Source: Neorhodopirellula lusitana (GTDB lineage Bacteria > Planctomycetota > Planctomycetia > Pirellulales > Pirellulaceae). Taken from it: DNA of 64,000 bases. Position 1 is the stretch's first letter; each line of letters begins with the position of its first letter. A program made the translations under genes and the position numbers. The DNA lies in assembly GCF_900182915.1 (NCBI RefSeq), contig NZ_FXUG01000002.1:496001-560000 (forward strand), read 5' to 3'. Of the stretch, positions 52,756-62,672 are shown in pieces. The notes below the pieces were generated by a model. That model saw only the letters and a list, made by a program, of their open reading frames with translations. It was not told the DNA's origin and did no database searches.

Positions 52756-54234
52756 ATGATTGACCGCATTCCGTTTCCTGCTCCTGAAATCGCCACTAGC
52801 GAAAAGCTATCGTCATCGGGCGTGCTTGTCGTTTTTTCAACTCAGTCGTCGTCTGGCAAAGTCGAAGTGGATCGCGTATCCGATCTCGATTCTTCCCTGA
52901 AGACCGTCCTGACGCAGCTGATTGAGTCCACTGAGATTGAAGGCAAGACCGGCGAAATCGTGACCGTCGGGACGGGGAACCCAGCGACGCCGATGATGGT
53001 GGTGGTGGGCTTGGGAGATCCAACCGAATTGACTCGCGGCCGCGTCATCGAAGCAGCCGCGTCGGTGGTTCGCGTGCTCAACAAGAAGCCTCGCCAAGAG
53101 GTTTCGTTCTTGGTGGGGGATTCGATTGCGACCGCCAATCACGACGGATTGGTCATCGGTGCCATCACTGCTTGCGAAGGCCAGCATCTTTATCAGAGTG
53201 AGCCCGGCACGCATGTCCCGTCGAAGTTCACCTTCATCGGTGTGTCCGAGCAAGCAGCGGTTTGTGGCGAACAGCTTGGTAGTTCAATCAACGTGACTCG
53301 GCGACTGGTCAACGAACCACCGACCATCATGAACCCGACTGAGTTTGCGGATCAGGCCGCAGCGATGGCCAAGAAAGAGGGGCTGGATTGCGAAGTCTGG
53401 GACGAAGCTCGTCTGGACAAAGAAGGATGCCGCGCGATCTTGGCCGTCGGTCGAGCCTCGACCAGCCCACCACGTTTGGTGATCTTGAAACACAACGGTG
53501 GCGGCAGTGAACCGCCGATCGCTTTGGTCGGGAAAGGCGTGACGTTCGATTCGGGTGGCTTGTCGATCAAGCCAAGTGAAGGCATGGTCGACATGAAGTG
53601 CGATATGGCCGGGGCCGCTACCGTGGTCGGTGTCATGCGTGCGATCGCAAAATCCGGTTTGAAGCGAAACGTGATCGGACTGTGTGGTCTGGCTGAGAAT
53701 ATGATCAGCGGTGATGCGTACAAGTTGGGGGATGTGATCGAAACGCGAAGCGGCAAGACGATCGAAATTCTCAACACCGATGCGGAAGGCCGAGTCGTTC
53801 TGGCCGACACCCTCGATGTCGCGGTGCAGCACAAGCCAACTGCGATCGTCGATCTGGCAACGCTCACCGGTGCCTGCATGGTCGCTTTGGGCAATGAAGT
53901 GGCGGGCTTGATGACCAACGACGACGCGTTGTGTGATGACATTACCGAAGCGGCTATGTCGGAAGACGAGCCTGTTTGGAAGCTTCCAATGTTTTCGCTG
54001 TATGACGAAAAGGTCAAAAGCAAAGTGGCGGACATTAAGAACGTGGGTGAAGGACGCTGGGGCGGCGCGATCACCGCAGCCAAGTTCCTAGAAAACTTCG
54101 TGGGCGAAACCCCATGGGTTCATATCGACATCGCGGGCCCCGCGTTCGTGGATTCGCCGAAGCCCCATCGAGACGCGGGGGCCACGGGCGTGATGGTTCG
54201 CTCGCTAACGAAGTGGTTGAGCTCGCAAGCCTAG
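52756..54234 (+). CDS. pepA: Leucyl aminopeptidase (M17)
   Basis: A 492-residue two-domain cytosolic aminopeptidase. The metal-binding core VGKGVTFDSGGLSIKPSEGMVDMKCDMAGAATVVGVM and the signature NTDAEGRVVLADTLD are intact, including the Lys, Asp and Glu ligands. The N-terminal domain of about 165 residues is variable, as usual. PepA hexamers also bind DNA in some bacteria. It is preceded by ispH and starts at an ATG at 52756. Confidence 0.93.
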   Translation: MIDRIPFPAPEIATSEKLSSSGVLVVFSTQSSSGKVEVDRVSDLDSSLKTVLTQLIESTEIEGKTGEIVTVGTGNPATPMMVVVGLGDPTELTRGRVIEAAASVVRVLNKKPRQEVSFLVGDSIATANHDGLVIGAITACEGQHLYQSEPGTHVPSKFTFIGVSEQAAVCGEQLGSSINVTRRLVNEPPTIMNPTEFADQAAAMAKKEGLDCEVWDEARLDKEGCRAILAVGRASTSPPRLVILKHNGGGSEPPIALVGKGVTFDSGGLSIKPSEGMVDMKCDMAGAATVVGVMRAIAKSGLKRNVIGLCGLAENMISGDAYKLGDVIETRSGKTIEILNTDAEGRVVLADTLDVAVQHKPTAIVDLATLTGACMVALGNEVAGLMTNDDALCDDITEAAMSEDEPVWKLPMFSLYDEKVKSKVADIKNVGEGRWGGAITAAKFLENFVGETPWVHIDIAGPAFVDSPKPHRDAGATGVMVRSLTKWLSSQA

Positions 54235-54322
54235 GAGCCGAGCTAGCAGGCGAAGCAGTTTGCAGCCGCTATGTGAGCCCGTGCAATCAGTCGTGCCTGG
54301 TTTCAGGTGTGTGGATTCTCGG

Positions 54323-54394
54323 GCCAGTGTGGATTGAGGGGGCCAGTGTGGATTGAGGGGCCAGAGTGAATTGAGGGCCAGTGTGGTTGAATTG
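54323..54394. repeat. About 18-bp tandem repeat, four imperfect copies
   Basis: Units start at 54323, 54342, 54360 and 54377 with the core GCCAGTGTGGATTGAGG; the third and fourth have changes. It lies in the 440-bp convergent gap between pepA and lepA and shares no sequence with the other arrays. Confidence 0.85.
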
Positions 54395-54530
54395 CGAGAT
54401 CCTTGGACTGTATGCTGTGCCCTCTGTAGAGGTGTTCATAATTCGCGTGTTGGGCTGCGGCCGGCGAACCGATAAGGGTTCTAACGAGATATCTGGATCG
54501 AATTCGAACTAGATGGGGCTTCGTTTAGAT

Positions 54531-54583
54531 CGCGATTCGGATGGTCGATGCGTTGGGGTATCGGCTCGGCCATCCGAATCGCG
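54531..54583. other. 17-bp-stem hairpin between convergent pepA and lepA
   Basis: CGCGATTCGGATGGTCG (54531-54547) is complementary, with one G-U/mismatch position, to CGGCCATCCGAATCGCG (54567-54583), with a 19-base loop. It is 94 bases past the lepA stop and about 300 past the pepA stop. No T-runs flank it, so it may be a bidirectional terminator or a mobile palindrome. Apart from this and the tandem repeat at 54323, nothing is recognised in 54235-54676. Confidence 0.6.
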
Positions 54584-54676
54584 TTAGTCAACCGCGCGAT
54601 ACTTTTGCTGGTAGGCGTGGCAAGTTGATTTGCTTCACGCGCTAATGCCAAGCAGCGTCAAAGGGGATCAAGACGC

Positions 54677-56488
54677 TTAGCCTTCGTCACCGCCGCTGAG
54701 CACCGCCATGAATGCTTTCTGGCTGATCTCTACGCTGCCGATGGCTTTCATTCGCTTCTTGCCCTCTTTCTGTTTTTGCAACAGTTTCTTCTTGCGAGAA
54801 ATGTCACCACCGTAGCACTTAGCGGTCACATTCTTGCGCATTGCCGGCACGGTCTCACGCGCGATCACGCGAGTCCCGATGGCAGCCTGGACGGCGACTT
54901 CGAACATGTGACGTTCGATTTCTTGCTTTAACTTCTTCGCAACCGCTCGGCCTCGGCGGTCCGCATCGGCCTTGTTGCAGACAACGCTTAACGCATCGAC
55001 GCGGCTACCGTTGACGAGAATGTCCAGTCGGCAAAGATCGGCTGCTTCGTACCCCACCATCTCGTAGTCGAGTGTGCCATAGCCTCGCGTGCAGCTCTTG
55101 ATCTTGTCGTGCAGGTCGTAGATGACTTCCGCCAGTGGAATGTCATAGGTGATCATGGCGCGACCCGCGCCGAGGTACTCTTGGTTTTTCTGGATGCCTC
55201 GTCGTTCTTGGCAAAGCTTAATCACAGCACCGATGTAGTCTTCCGGAACGATGATGTTGCACCGCACGATCGGTTGGCGGAACTCTTCGATCTCACCGGG
55301 ATCGGGGACGTCTTGTGGTTTGTGGATCATACGAGTCTCACCTCGCTTGTTGGTGATTTCGTAGGTCACGTTGGGCGCGGTTTGAACCAAGTCCACGTCG
55401 GACTCTTGTTCGAGTCGTTGTTGCACGATTTCCATGTGCAGCAGACCTAGGAAGCCGCAGCGAAAACCGAATCCCAGTGCGTCGCTTGTTTCCGGTTCGA
55501 ACTCAAAGCTTGGGTCGTTCACTGCCAGACGTTCCAACGCATCTCGCAGTTCCGAGAAGTCTTGCCCATCACTGGGGAACAGCCCGCAATAGACCATCCG
55601 TCGGGGCCGGTCGTAGCCGAGCAGCGCTTCGGCAGCGTGGTCGCCAGGGATGCTGACGGTATCACCGATATGAACGTCGCCTAGGCTTTTGATGTTGCAA
55701 ATCAAGTAACCTACTTGGCCGGCGGCTAGTTCGTTTGTCGCGACTCGGGCGGGAGCAAATTGTCCTAGTTCGACGACATCGTGCGTCGATCCGGTGCTTA
55801 GGAACTGAATTTTTTGTCCCTTGCGTACGGTGCCTTCCATCACACGGATGTAGGTAATCGCCCCGCGGAAGTCATCGTAATTCGAGTCAAAAACCATTGC
55901 CTGCAGCGTGCCGTTCGGATCGCCGGTCGGTGGCGGGACGTGTTCAATGATGGCGTCCACCAAATCGTCCACACCCAATCCGGTTTTGGCACTCACTCGC
56001 AAGCATTCCTCGGGATCGGTGCCCAGGGAATTCATCATCTCTTCCGCCACTTCGTCTGGGCGGGCGTGAATCAAGTCGATCTTGTTGATCACGGGAATGA
56101 TCTTCAGTTCGTGTTCCATTGCCGCGAACGCGTTTGCGACCGTCTGCGCCTCAACACCTTGAAAGGCATCGACCAACAACAGTGCACCTTCGCAGCAAGC
56201 TAGCGACCGAGAGACTTCGTATTGAAAGTCAACGTGGCCAGGCGTGTCGATTAAGTTCAGTTGATAGGTCACACCATTTCGCTCGCATTGCATGGCAACG
56301 GCGCGAGCCTTGATCGTAATCCCTCTTTGGCGTTCCAAAGCGAGGTCATCGAGAAGCTGCGATTTCATTTCACGCGTGGTGACCGTGCCTGTTTGTTCAA
56401 GCAAGCGATCGGCCAACGTGCTCTTGCCGTGGTCAATGTGCGCGATGATGCAGAAGTTGCGAATCTGCGTGGTCGGAATGTTTGCCAT
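54677..56488 (-). CDS. lepA: Elongation factor 4 (LepA)
   Basis: Translational GTPase of 603 residues. G motifs: AHIDHGKSTLADRLLEQTG, DTPGHVDF and NKIDL. The LepA-specific C-terminal domain has GYGTLDYEMVGYEAADLCRLDILVNG and ends RKKKLLQKQKEGKKRMKAIGSVEISQKAFMAVL. It acts on stalled or mistranslocated ribosomes. The ROK kinase gene lies 8 bases upstream and is probably co-transcribed. Confidence 0.97.
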   Translation of the reverse strand: MANIPTTQIRNFCIIAHIDHGKSTLADRLLEQTGTVTTREMKSQLLDDLALERQRGITIKARAVAMQCERNGVTYQLNLIDTPGHVDFQYEVSRSLACCEGALLLVDAFQGVEAQTVANAFAAMEHELKIIPVINKIDLIHARPDEVAEEMMNSLGTDPEECLRVSAKTGLGVDDLVDAIIEHVPPPTGDPNGTLQAMVFDSNYDDFRGAITYIRVMEGTVRKGQKIQFLSTGSTHDVVELGQFAPARVATNELAAGQVGYLICNIKSLGDVHIGDTVSIPGDHAAEALLGYDRPRRMVYCGLFPSDGQDFSELRDALERLAVNDPSFEFEPETSDALGFGFRCGFLGLLHMEIVQQRLEQESDVDLVQTAPNVTYEITNKRGETRMIHKPQDVPDPGEIEEFRQPIVRCNIIVPEDYIGAVIKLCQERRGIQKNQEYLGAGRAMITYDIPLAEVIYDLHDKIKSCTRGYGTLDYEMVGYEAADLCRLDILVNGSRVDALSVVCNKADADRRGRAVAKKLKQEIERHMFEVAVQAAIGTRVIARETVPAMRKNVTAKCYGGDISRKKKLLQKQKEGKKRMKAIGSVEISQKAFMAVLSGGDEG

Positions 56489-56496
56489 CGAAGTTG

Positions 56497-57543
56497 CTAG
56501 TTTAAGTCCGTGTTGCTTAGATCTTGATCTTGTTTCTGGGCGTAGCCAGCGGCGCCTAGGTATCCGGCGTCGCCGCCCAAAGTGGCAAATGAAAGTTCAG
56601 TTCCTTCGAAGACATTTGGGAACGTACGAGTTCGGAATTCTTCTCGGATTCCTGCCAAGAAACGCTGTCCGATTGGGCAGTCTGCTCCGCCGAAATTCAT
56701 TGCACCCCCCAGGACGACACTGCCGGGATCGATGACATGCACCAGGGTCGCCACACCGACGCCGAGCCACCTGGCGGTGTCGTCAATCATGGACAGTGCA
56801 AATTCATCGCCGGCGACAGCGGCGTCATACACCCGCTTGCTGGTCAGGTGATTTTCCGGTTCAGACAAGAGTCCGTACAAGCTGCTTTCGGCATGGTCGC
56901 GCAACTTCTTTCGTGTGCGGATCGTCACACCTGATGCGGACGCATAGGCTTCGAGATGCCCACGACCGCCGCCCCATCCGCAAATTTGTGCGTCGGGGCT
57001 CGGGTCGACCAAGATGTGTCCACATTCGCTACCGAAACTGTTCACTCCGTTGATCAATTCGCTTTCCACAATCACGCCACCGCCCACGCCAGTCCCGAGG
57101 GTCAGCAAGACCATGGAAGTTTGTTTGGCTCCGCTGCCGATCCAAAATTCACCGTAGGCCGCTGCGTTGGCATCGTTCAAAAACGAAATCTCGCGACCGG
57201 TCTTGGCCTTGATGGCATCGCAAATGGGGAAGTCCCACCACGATGGGAGCTGTGGCGGAGCAACGAAATAGCCGCGAGGCAGATCCATTGGGCCGGGAGC
57301 ACCGAGTCCGATTCGGCGCACCTGTCCGACGACGCCATGTCGGGTTTCCGCCTCGGCAACGACTTGGGCGATCCGGTTCACTGCGGCTTCGGGGCCCTCG
57401 CTCTCCAGGGTGGGGACGGTTTCGTATTCGATGGTTTGGCCATGGTGATCCACTAGACCGCATTTGATGCTGGTGCCACCAATATCGATTCCCCAATAGT
57501 ACGGAGCGACGGATGGGGAAGAGGACGCTGGGCGGGAAGTCAT
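56497..57543 (-). CDS. ROK-family sugar kinase (glucokinase-like), 348 aa
   Basis: YYWGIDIGGTSIKCGLVD is the phosphate-1 motif; LGAPGPMDLPRG, FLNDANAAAYGEFW (catalytic Asp) and LLTLGTGVGGGVIV follow. The ROK zinc motif CxCGxxGCxE is altered to ICGWGGGRGHLEAYASASG: one Cys is kept, while others are Gly or His, so zinc binding must differ. The most likely role is phosphorylation of glucose or another hexose. The first gene of a two-gene transcript with lepA. Confidence 0.85.
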   Translation of the reverse strand: MTSRPASSSPSVAPYYWGIDIGGTSIKCGLVDHHGQTIEYETVPTLESEGPEAAVNRIAQVVAEAETRHGVVGQVRRIGLGAPGPMDLPRGYFVAPPQLPSWWDFPICDAIKAKTGREISFLNDANAAAYGEFWIGSGAKQTSMVLLTLGTGVGGGVIVESELINGVNSFGSECGHILVDPSPDAQICGWGGGRGHLEAYASASGVTIRTRKKLRDHAESSLYGLLSEPENHLTSKRVYDAAVAGDEFALSMIDDTARWLGVGVATLVHVIDPGSVVLGGAMNFGGADCPIGQRFLAGIREEFRTRTFPNVFEGTELSFATLGGDAGYLGAAGYAQKQDQDLSNTDLN

Positions 57544-58102
57544 CTTAGGGATTTCCAGAAAGGGAACACTTTAGAATGTGTGACGTGTCCGGCCTGACCT
57601 GACGTTTCACGTTGGCGGAGCGAACGGAAAGCCAGAATCATTGCTGGACGGCATCACTTGTCGAGCTGTATCGTTTGGCCATTGGCAGCTATTGCAACTG
57701 CCAGTTTTGTCGTTGCGATCGGATGGCTGGATCGCAGGCTTAGCTTGTTCATCGGACGCTTGGTCTCAGGCGTCATCGGACAATTTCCCGTTCGTTGACG
57801 ACGCACTGCGATGGGCATAGTCGTCTGCTTCACAGCAGTGCTAGCCACTTTGCAGTGTTGATTACCGCTTCGCAGTATTGCTCGCCGCTTTTGTGCCCAC
57901 CCCCAAAAAGCAGCTGTTAGTTGTCTTTGGGGATCTGCGTCCACGCATTGGTGACGGGCCCTGGCGGCATTCCTGACGCCATTCCAACCGGATTCGTAGG
58001 CGAACGAACAGAGCGTGTTCGTCGCCTGCGCGAGTGGGAATGGCTACGCCTGTCGGGGACTTGTCGATCGCCGGCAGACGCCAAGGTCAGCCTGGGAAAG
58101 CA
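57544..58102. other. Intergenic stretch, 559 bp, with one repeat array
   Basis: This lies between the ROK gene start and the fabI stop. One frame on the minus strand (57654-57944) is open for 96 codons but is Lys/Gln/Thr-rich, has no ribosome binding site and overlaps the tandem repeat at 57828-57887; it is not called. No tRNA or riboswitch fold is recognised. Confidence 0.45.
57828..57887. repeat. 20-bp tandem repeat, three imperfect copies
   Basis: Units start at 57828, 57848 and 57868; all begin CTT and contain GCAGT or GCAGC at the same place (unit 3 is CTTCGCAGTATTGCTCGCCG). The second and third are the most alike. Confidence 0.65.
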
Positions 58103-58930
58103 CTAGGACTTTTGCGACTTTTCGATTTCATCGAGCAGACGACCAGGACTTCCCATTGCGTGGTAGCCACCATCGACGTGCAGGATTTCACCCGATACGC
58201 CGTTGCTCGCATCGCTCAACAAGAACGCACCTGTTTTGCCGACTTCTTCGTGAGTCACGTTGCGGCCCAGCGGGGCCATGTGCTCGTACATTTTCAGCAT
58301 GCGTTCCACACCCGCGGCGCGTCCAGCGAGGGTTTGGACTGGGCCAGCGGACAAGGCGTTCACGCGAACACCGTGGGCTCCCATATCGAATGCCAGGTAA
58401 CGCATCGCGGCATCCAAAGCGGCTTTGCAGACACCCATCACGTTGTAGCCAGGGACGCATTTTTCACCCCCGTAGTACGTCATTGTTAGAATGGAGCCCC
58501 CAGGGTTCATTACATTTTCAGCAGCAGAGGTGATTGCCATTAGCGAATAAACACTGGCTTCCATCGCAATTTTAAAGCCATTGCGGGACGTATGCATGGT
58601 TTGACGGCCTAGATCTTCGCGGTCAGCGAACGCGATCGAGTGAAGCAGGAAATCGATTTTCCCGAACGTTTTCTCGGTGTGTTCAAAAACGCTGCGGATG
58701 TCGTCGTCGTTATTCGCGTCCATAGGTAGGAGGAACTCGGCGTTGTCAAATTGATCTGTCAATTTTGATACGCGACGTCGGTTTTTCTGTTTTTCGTCGT
58801 CAGCTCGGTCCGGAAGATGCGTGAATCCGCATCGGCCACCATTATTTAAGATTTGTTGTGCGATCGCCCAGGCGATCGAGCGATCGTTCGCGACGCCGAT
58901 AATAAGCCCTTTTTTACCTTCAAATTGCAT
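58103..58930 (-). CDS. fabI: Enoyl-ACP reductase (NADH, FabI type)
   Basis: A short-chain dehydrogenase of the FabI group: GLIIGVANDRSIAWAIAQ at the N-terminus (nucleotide loop), and the catalytic pair in MTYYGGEKCVPGYNVMGVCKAAL, Tyr162 and Lys169, with Tyr152 ten residues before. LNALSAGPVQTLAGRAAG matches the FabI substrate-binding loop. It carries out the last reduction in each fatty-acid elongation cycle. The C-terminal tail (about 15 residues) is charged. It is divergent from the sigma-54 activator gene. Confidence 0.93.
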   Translation of the reverse strand: MQFEGKKGLIIGVANDRSIAWAIAQQILNNGGRCGFTHLPDRADDEKQKNRRRVSKLTDQFDNAEFLLPMDANNDDDIRSVFEHTEKTFGKIDFLLHSIAFADREDLGRQTMHTSRNGFKIAMEASVYSLMAITSAAENVMNPGGSILTMTYYGGEKCVPGYNVMGVCKAALDAAMRYLAFDMGAHGVRVNALSAGPVQTLAGRAAGVERMLKMYEHMAPLGRNVTHEEVGKTGAFLLSDASNGVSGEILHVDGGYHAMGSPGRLLDEIEKSQKS

Positions 58931-59076
58931 CTTTTACCTTTTCTTAACGAGCTAATTGCTTGTGTCGGTTGTCTGACTTGGGCGTGCATCATCGCCACAC
59001 GTCGTCACTGGAACAAGCCATCCTCGTTCTATCGTTTGGATTTCCTGTGTTTGGCCCTACTTATCCCCCCGCAACT

Positions 59077-61137
59077 GTGAACCAATCGCCCATTCCTACG
59101 CCACAAATGCCCGCGAATACGTCGGGGCGTGCCCTTGGTCCTCAACTTTCAGACCATGAGGTGTTGCGGCTTCGGATGCCACTGCTGTTGGGGCTCTTGA
59201 GTGGTTTTTCACCTGAAGCCCTCGATGGCAAGTCTCTTCCGGACAATGGTGACGAGCCAGCGATTCGCTGCGGCATCATCAGCCAAGTGAACAGTCGCTG
59301 GGAAACGGTTTACTGGGCGGGCGAAGAAAGCACGCCGGAAGAACAAACACTCAGTCACGGAATCGCGAGCGAAGCGGTCGACCAAGACGATGTTGTCGAG
59401 CGGGGCGAGTTTGCCGCGATCAGCCTCTTTGATCCTGCTGACCATTCCGTGACGGCGGCGGCTGACCAAGAGGTGATGCCGGACATTCGCAACTACGCTC
59501 TGCTGCTTTCGCTCGGTGGGCGACCCGCGCCGCGGCCGATCATTCGGACATTGGCGGTGAATATTGGGCGGTTCTTAACGCTCCATCGGGACCGTCAAAA
59601 CAACGCTCGTCAGTTGTGGCAAGCAACAACGATGTTGCAGCACGCCGCATTGTGGCAGCAGCTCGACGATGACGACGCACTGCTGCAGTCGGTCGCGCAG
59701 TGTGCTTGTGAAGTGCTGCAGTGTGAACGGGCCACGATCTTTCTGGTCGATAAAGCTCGTCGCCGATTGGTAGGACGGCCTGCGATCGGAATCGCCGGAG
59801 GCGTTCTGGAAGTGGAAGACGACGCTGGGATCGTCGGCGAAGTGATGCAAAGCGGCGAGCCTCGGTGGTGGTCGACCGGCGGGATCGATGGGAATCGTGT
59901 CAATCGGCGAATCGATCAAGCACAGAACTTTCAAACTCGATCGCTGCTTGCGGTGCCGATGCGGAACGCCCGGGGGCAAGTCATTGGCGTCTTCGAAGGC
60001 ATCAACGCAAACGAATCGGACCATCGCAATGGCGTTTTCAATGAAACCGACGTGCGCACGCTGACGGAACTTGCCGTCCATGCGACCGCTGCCATTGATT
60101 CCCAGCGAACGCGGATTCAGTTGACTCGGTCACGCGACCGGTTGATTGATCAGGCCGAGCAATCCAATCCGATCATCGGGCAACACGAGACGATCCGCGA
60201 TCTGCGTGTGAACGCTGGGAAGGTGGCAACGACCGATTTAAGCGTTTTGATACTAGGTCAAAATGGTACAGGTAAAGAAGTTCTCGCGCAGCACATTCAT
60301 TACCAAAGCGATCGTCGAAACGGTCCCTTTGTGGCAGTTAACTGTGCTGCTCTGGTTGAATCGTTGCTGGAGAGCGAGTTGTTTGGCCATGAAAAGGGCG
60401 CCTTCACGGACGCTTCGGGGGCCCGCCAAGGCAAGTTTGAATTAGCCAATGGTGGGACCTTGTTCCTTGATGAAGTCGGCGACATGAGTCCCGGTGGCCA
60501 AGCGAAACTGTTGCGAGTTTTGGAAGACCACTTGGTCGTGCGTGTCGGCGGTTCACAGCCCATCCCTGTCGATGTTCGTGTGATCGCCGCAACGAATCAG
60601 CCGCTGCAAGAATTGATTGCGAAGAAGCGGTTTCGCGAAGACCTATTCTTCCGACTTAACATTGTTTCGTTGACGTTGCCGCCGCTGGCGAATCGTGGTG
60701 ACGACATCATTTTGCTGGCGGAGCACTTCCTGAAGCACTTCTGTGAAAAGATTGGTCGAGCGGTTCCAAAACTGGATCGTTCGGCATGTCGAGCGATCAT
60801 GAGTCATTCATGGCCCGGTAACGTCCGCGAGCTTCGCAATACAATTGAACGATTGTGTTACTTGACCTCGGGGCAATCGGTCGGTGCCAACGACTTGATG
60901 TTGCAAACAGCGATGGCCAATGGGGCGCACGGTCTGGCTGGTGGTCAGCATGCGGCATTGGGGGAAGATGACGAAGTGAACCTGAACGAAGCGACGCGAC
61001 TATTCCAGGTCGCTCACATCGAAAAGGCAATTTCGCTTTGCGGTGGCAACATGACGGAGGCCGCCTCTACGCTGGGACTGCACCGTTCGAATTTGTATCG
61101 CAAGATGCGTCAACTCGGGATGTCGGCGTCCGAGTGA
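59077..61137 (+). CDS. GAF-domain sigma-54-dependent transcriptional activator (Fis family), about 686 aa
   Basis: The GTG at 59077 (VNQSPIPTP) is preferred to a frame open from 58960; the ATG at 59107 is another option. After a ~150-residue N-terminal region there is a GAF-like domain ([28 protein letters not shown]). The AAA+ domain follows: Walker A GQNGTGKE, the sigma-54 loop GAFTDA in [20 protein letters not shown], and [12 protein letters not shown]. The Fis-type helix-turn-helix is [32 protein letters not shown]. The signal sensed by the GAF domain is unknown. Confidence 0.9.
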   Translation: MNQSPIPTPQMPANTSGRALGPQLSDHEVLRLRMPLLLGLLSGFSPEALDGKSLPDNGDEPAIRCGIISQVNSRWETVYWAGEESTPEEQTLSHGIASEAVDQDDVVERGEFAAISLFDPADHSVTAAADQEVMPDIRNYALLLSLGGRPAPRPIIRTLAVNIGRFLTLHRDRQNNARQLWQATTMLQHAALWQQLDDDDALLQSVAQCACEVLQCERATIFLVDKARRRLVGRPAIGIAGGVLEVEDDAGIVGEVMQSGEPRWWSTGGIDGNRVNRRIDQAQNFQTRSLLAVPMRNARGQVIGVFEGINANESDHRNGVFNETDVRTLTELAVHATAAIDSQRTRIQLTRSRDRLIDQAEQSNPIIGQHETIRDLRVNAGKVATTDLSVLILGQNGTGKEVLAQHIHYQSDRRNGPFVAVNCAALVESLLESELFGHEKGAFTDASGARQGKFELANGGTLFLDEVGDMSPGGQAKLLRVLEDHLVVRVGGSQPIPVDVRVIAATNQPLQELIAKKRFREDLFFRLNIVSLTLPPLANRGDDIILLAEHFLKHFCEKIGRAVPKLDRSACRAIMSHSWPGNVRELRNTIERLCYLTSGQSVGANDLMLQTAMANGAHGLAGGQHAALGEDDEVNLNEATRLFQVAHIEKAISLCGGNMTEAASTLGLHRSNLYRKMRQLGMSASE

Positions 61138-61217
61138 TTCGTGACGAATAAGCCAGCGAAAGGCAACCACCGGCGAGCCGGATGCTGCTGAAGGTGGCCG
61201 TCATTAAACTGAATCAG

Positions 61218-62672
61218 TTACGACAACTTCGCCTTGCCAAGATTGTATCGCAGGAGTTCATCCAGCGACGTGAACCGGAATTGATATCCGGTCGATAGCA
61301 ACCGATCAGGGACCACGCGGGTGCTGGCCAGCAGAAGTGCATCGGCCATCTCGCCGAGCGCTAGCCGCATCGCAATCGCGGGAGCCGGAAACAACGCGGG
61401 CCGTCCGATCACGCGTCCGAGCGTACTGGCAAAATCGCGATTCTTTATCGGTGTGGGTGAAACGAAATTGACTGGGCCGGAAAGCTCGGTGGTGTGGATA
61501 GCGTGGACGATCCCACCCAAGACATCATCGAGCCCGATCCAGCTCCAGTACTGATCCCCGCTGCCTAGCTTTCCACCCATCCACTTGGCGGGCAACAGCA
61601 TCTTCTGCAACGCTCCGCCTTGAGGTGACAGGACGATTCCGAAGCGAGTGTTGACGACGCGGATGCCAGCATCTTGTGCCGACGTGCAGGCGTCTTCCCA
61701 TTGCTCGCCAACGCTAGCTAGGAAATCATCGCCGTGAGCCGAAGTCTCGTTCAGAATCTCGTCGCCTCGATCACCGTAGAATCCGGTGGCGGAAGCGCAA
61801 ATCAGCGTATCGGGAGGAGTGTCTAGCTTAGCGAGACGTTGGCATAGCTCACGCGTCTTGATGACACGGCTGTCCCGCATCTCTTGCTTGGCAGACTCAG
61901 TCCATCGCTCGCCTGCAATCGGTTTGCCAGCCAAGTGAACGACCACATCGACCTGGTTGAATTTGCTGAACTCCGCATCATCGCTCCATGCCGCGATGGT
62001 GTCTTGGCTGTCTTCGGATGCTGTAGCGTTTGAACCGTCTGGCTGTTTCGGCGATCCTCGAGTGATCGACATGACGCGGTGACCCAGCAATCGAAATAGG
62101 TCACACAACGATGAGCCGACCAGCCCGGTGGCACCCGACACGGCAATGCAAAGTGGTTTGGTCGGGTACTTCGCCATCAGGGTTAAATCGTCTCGCGTGA
62201 CCCGGTGCCGGTACGCAAACATGGATTGAAGTTTGCTGTTGGCGAACCCACTGCCAAACTTTTTGCCAAGTACGCCGCCCGGCAACTGATACTGAACATC
62301 GTCGGTCAATCGAGATTGCGTCTGGTCTTCAGAAGATGGTTCGCCAAGCGACTCAAAGCGATGGCGATGATGCCAGTAGGCGAACGGGCCAGAGTCCTGG
62401 ATGTCGGCAAACAAGTGCGGCGGTTCGTACACGGTGTGCCGGGCATGCCAGCGGACGGGAACCCCGGCGATGCTTGTTTTTAGAACAACTCGGCTGCCCG
62501 GTTGCAGGCTGTTGTCGCTGTGTTCCAAACGCACGGATTCCCATGGTGGGATTAAGCGGTTCAAGCATCCTGGACGTTCGTGGTACGCGAAAGCTTGTTC
62601 GATCGAAACCGGAAGGTCCACGCTGGCAGTGAACCGGGAGACTCCGGCGGGCGGGCCTGGGTCGGGCTGCAT
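61218..62672 (-). CDS. SRPBCC ligand-binding domain fused to TIGR01777-type epimerase, 484 aa
   Basis: Residues about 10-165 form a SRPBCC domain (FTASVDLPVSIEQAFAYHERPGCLNRLIPPWE). From about 175 a Rossmann SDR begins with CIAVSGATGLVGSSLCDLFRLLGH and contains VDVVVHLAGKPIAGERWTESAKQE, ASATGFYGDRGDEILNET and YWSWIGLDDVLGGIVHAI, as in TIGR01777 epimerases, with a DUF1731 C-terminal region. The ATG-TGA overlap (TGATG) couples it to the sigma factor gene upstream. Substrates of this family are unknown; some are linked to nucleotide-sugar or cell-division phenotypes. Confidence 0.85.
   Translation of the reverse strand: MQPDPGPPAGVSRFTASVDLPVSIEQAFAYHERPGCLNRLIPPWESVRLEHSDNSLQPGSRVVLKTSIAGVPVRWHARHTVYEPPHLFADIQDSGPFAYWHHRHRFESLGEPSSEDQTQSRLTDDVQYQLPGGVLGKKFGSGFANSKLQSMFAYRHRVTRDDLTLMAKYPTKPLCIAVSGATGLVGSSLCDLFRLLGHRVMSITRGSPKQPDGSNATASEDSQDTIAAWSDDAEFSKFNQVDVVVHLAGKPIAGERWTESAKQEMRDSRVIKTRELCQRLAKLDTPPDTLICASATGFYGDRGDEILNETSAHGDDFLASVGEQWEDACTSAQDAGIRVVNTRFGIVLSPQGGALQKMLLPAKWMGGKLGSGDQYWSWIGLDDVLGGIVHAIHTTELSGPVNFVSPTPIKNRDFASTLGRVIGRPALFPAPAIAMRLALGEMADALLLASTRVVPDRLLSTGYQFRFTSLDELLRYNLGKAKLS

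Noticed and set aside
57654-57944. 96-codon minus-strand frame in the ROK-fabI gap
   Set aside because: No ribosome binding site, unusual composition, and it runs through the 20-bp tandem repeat.
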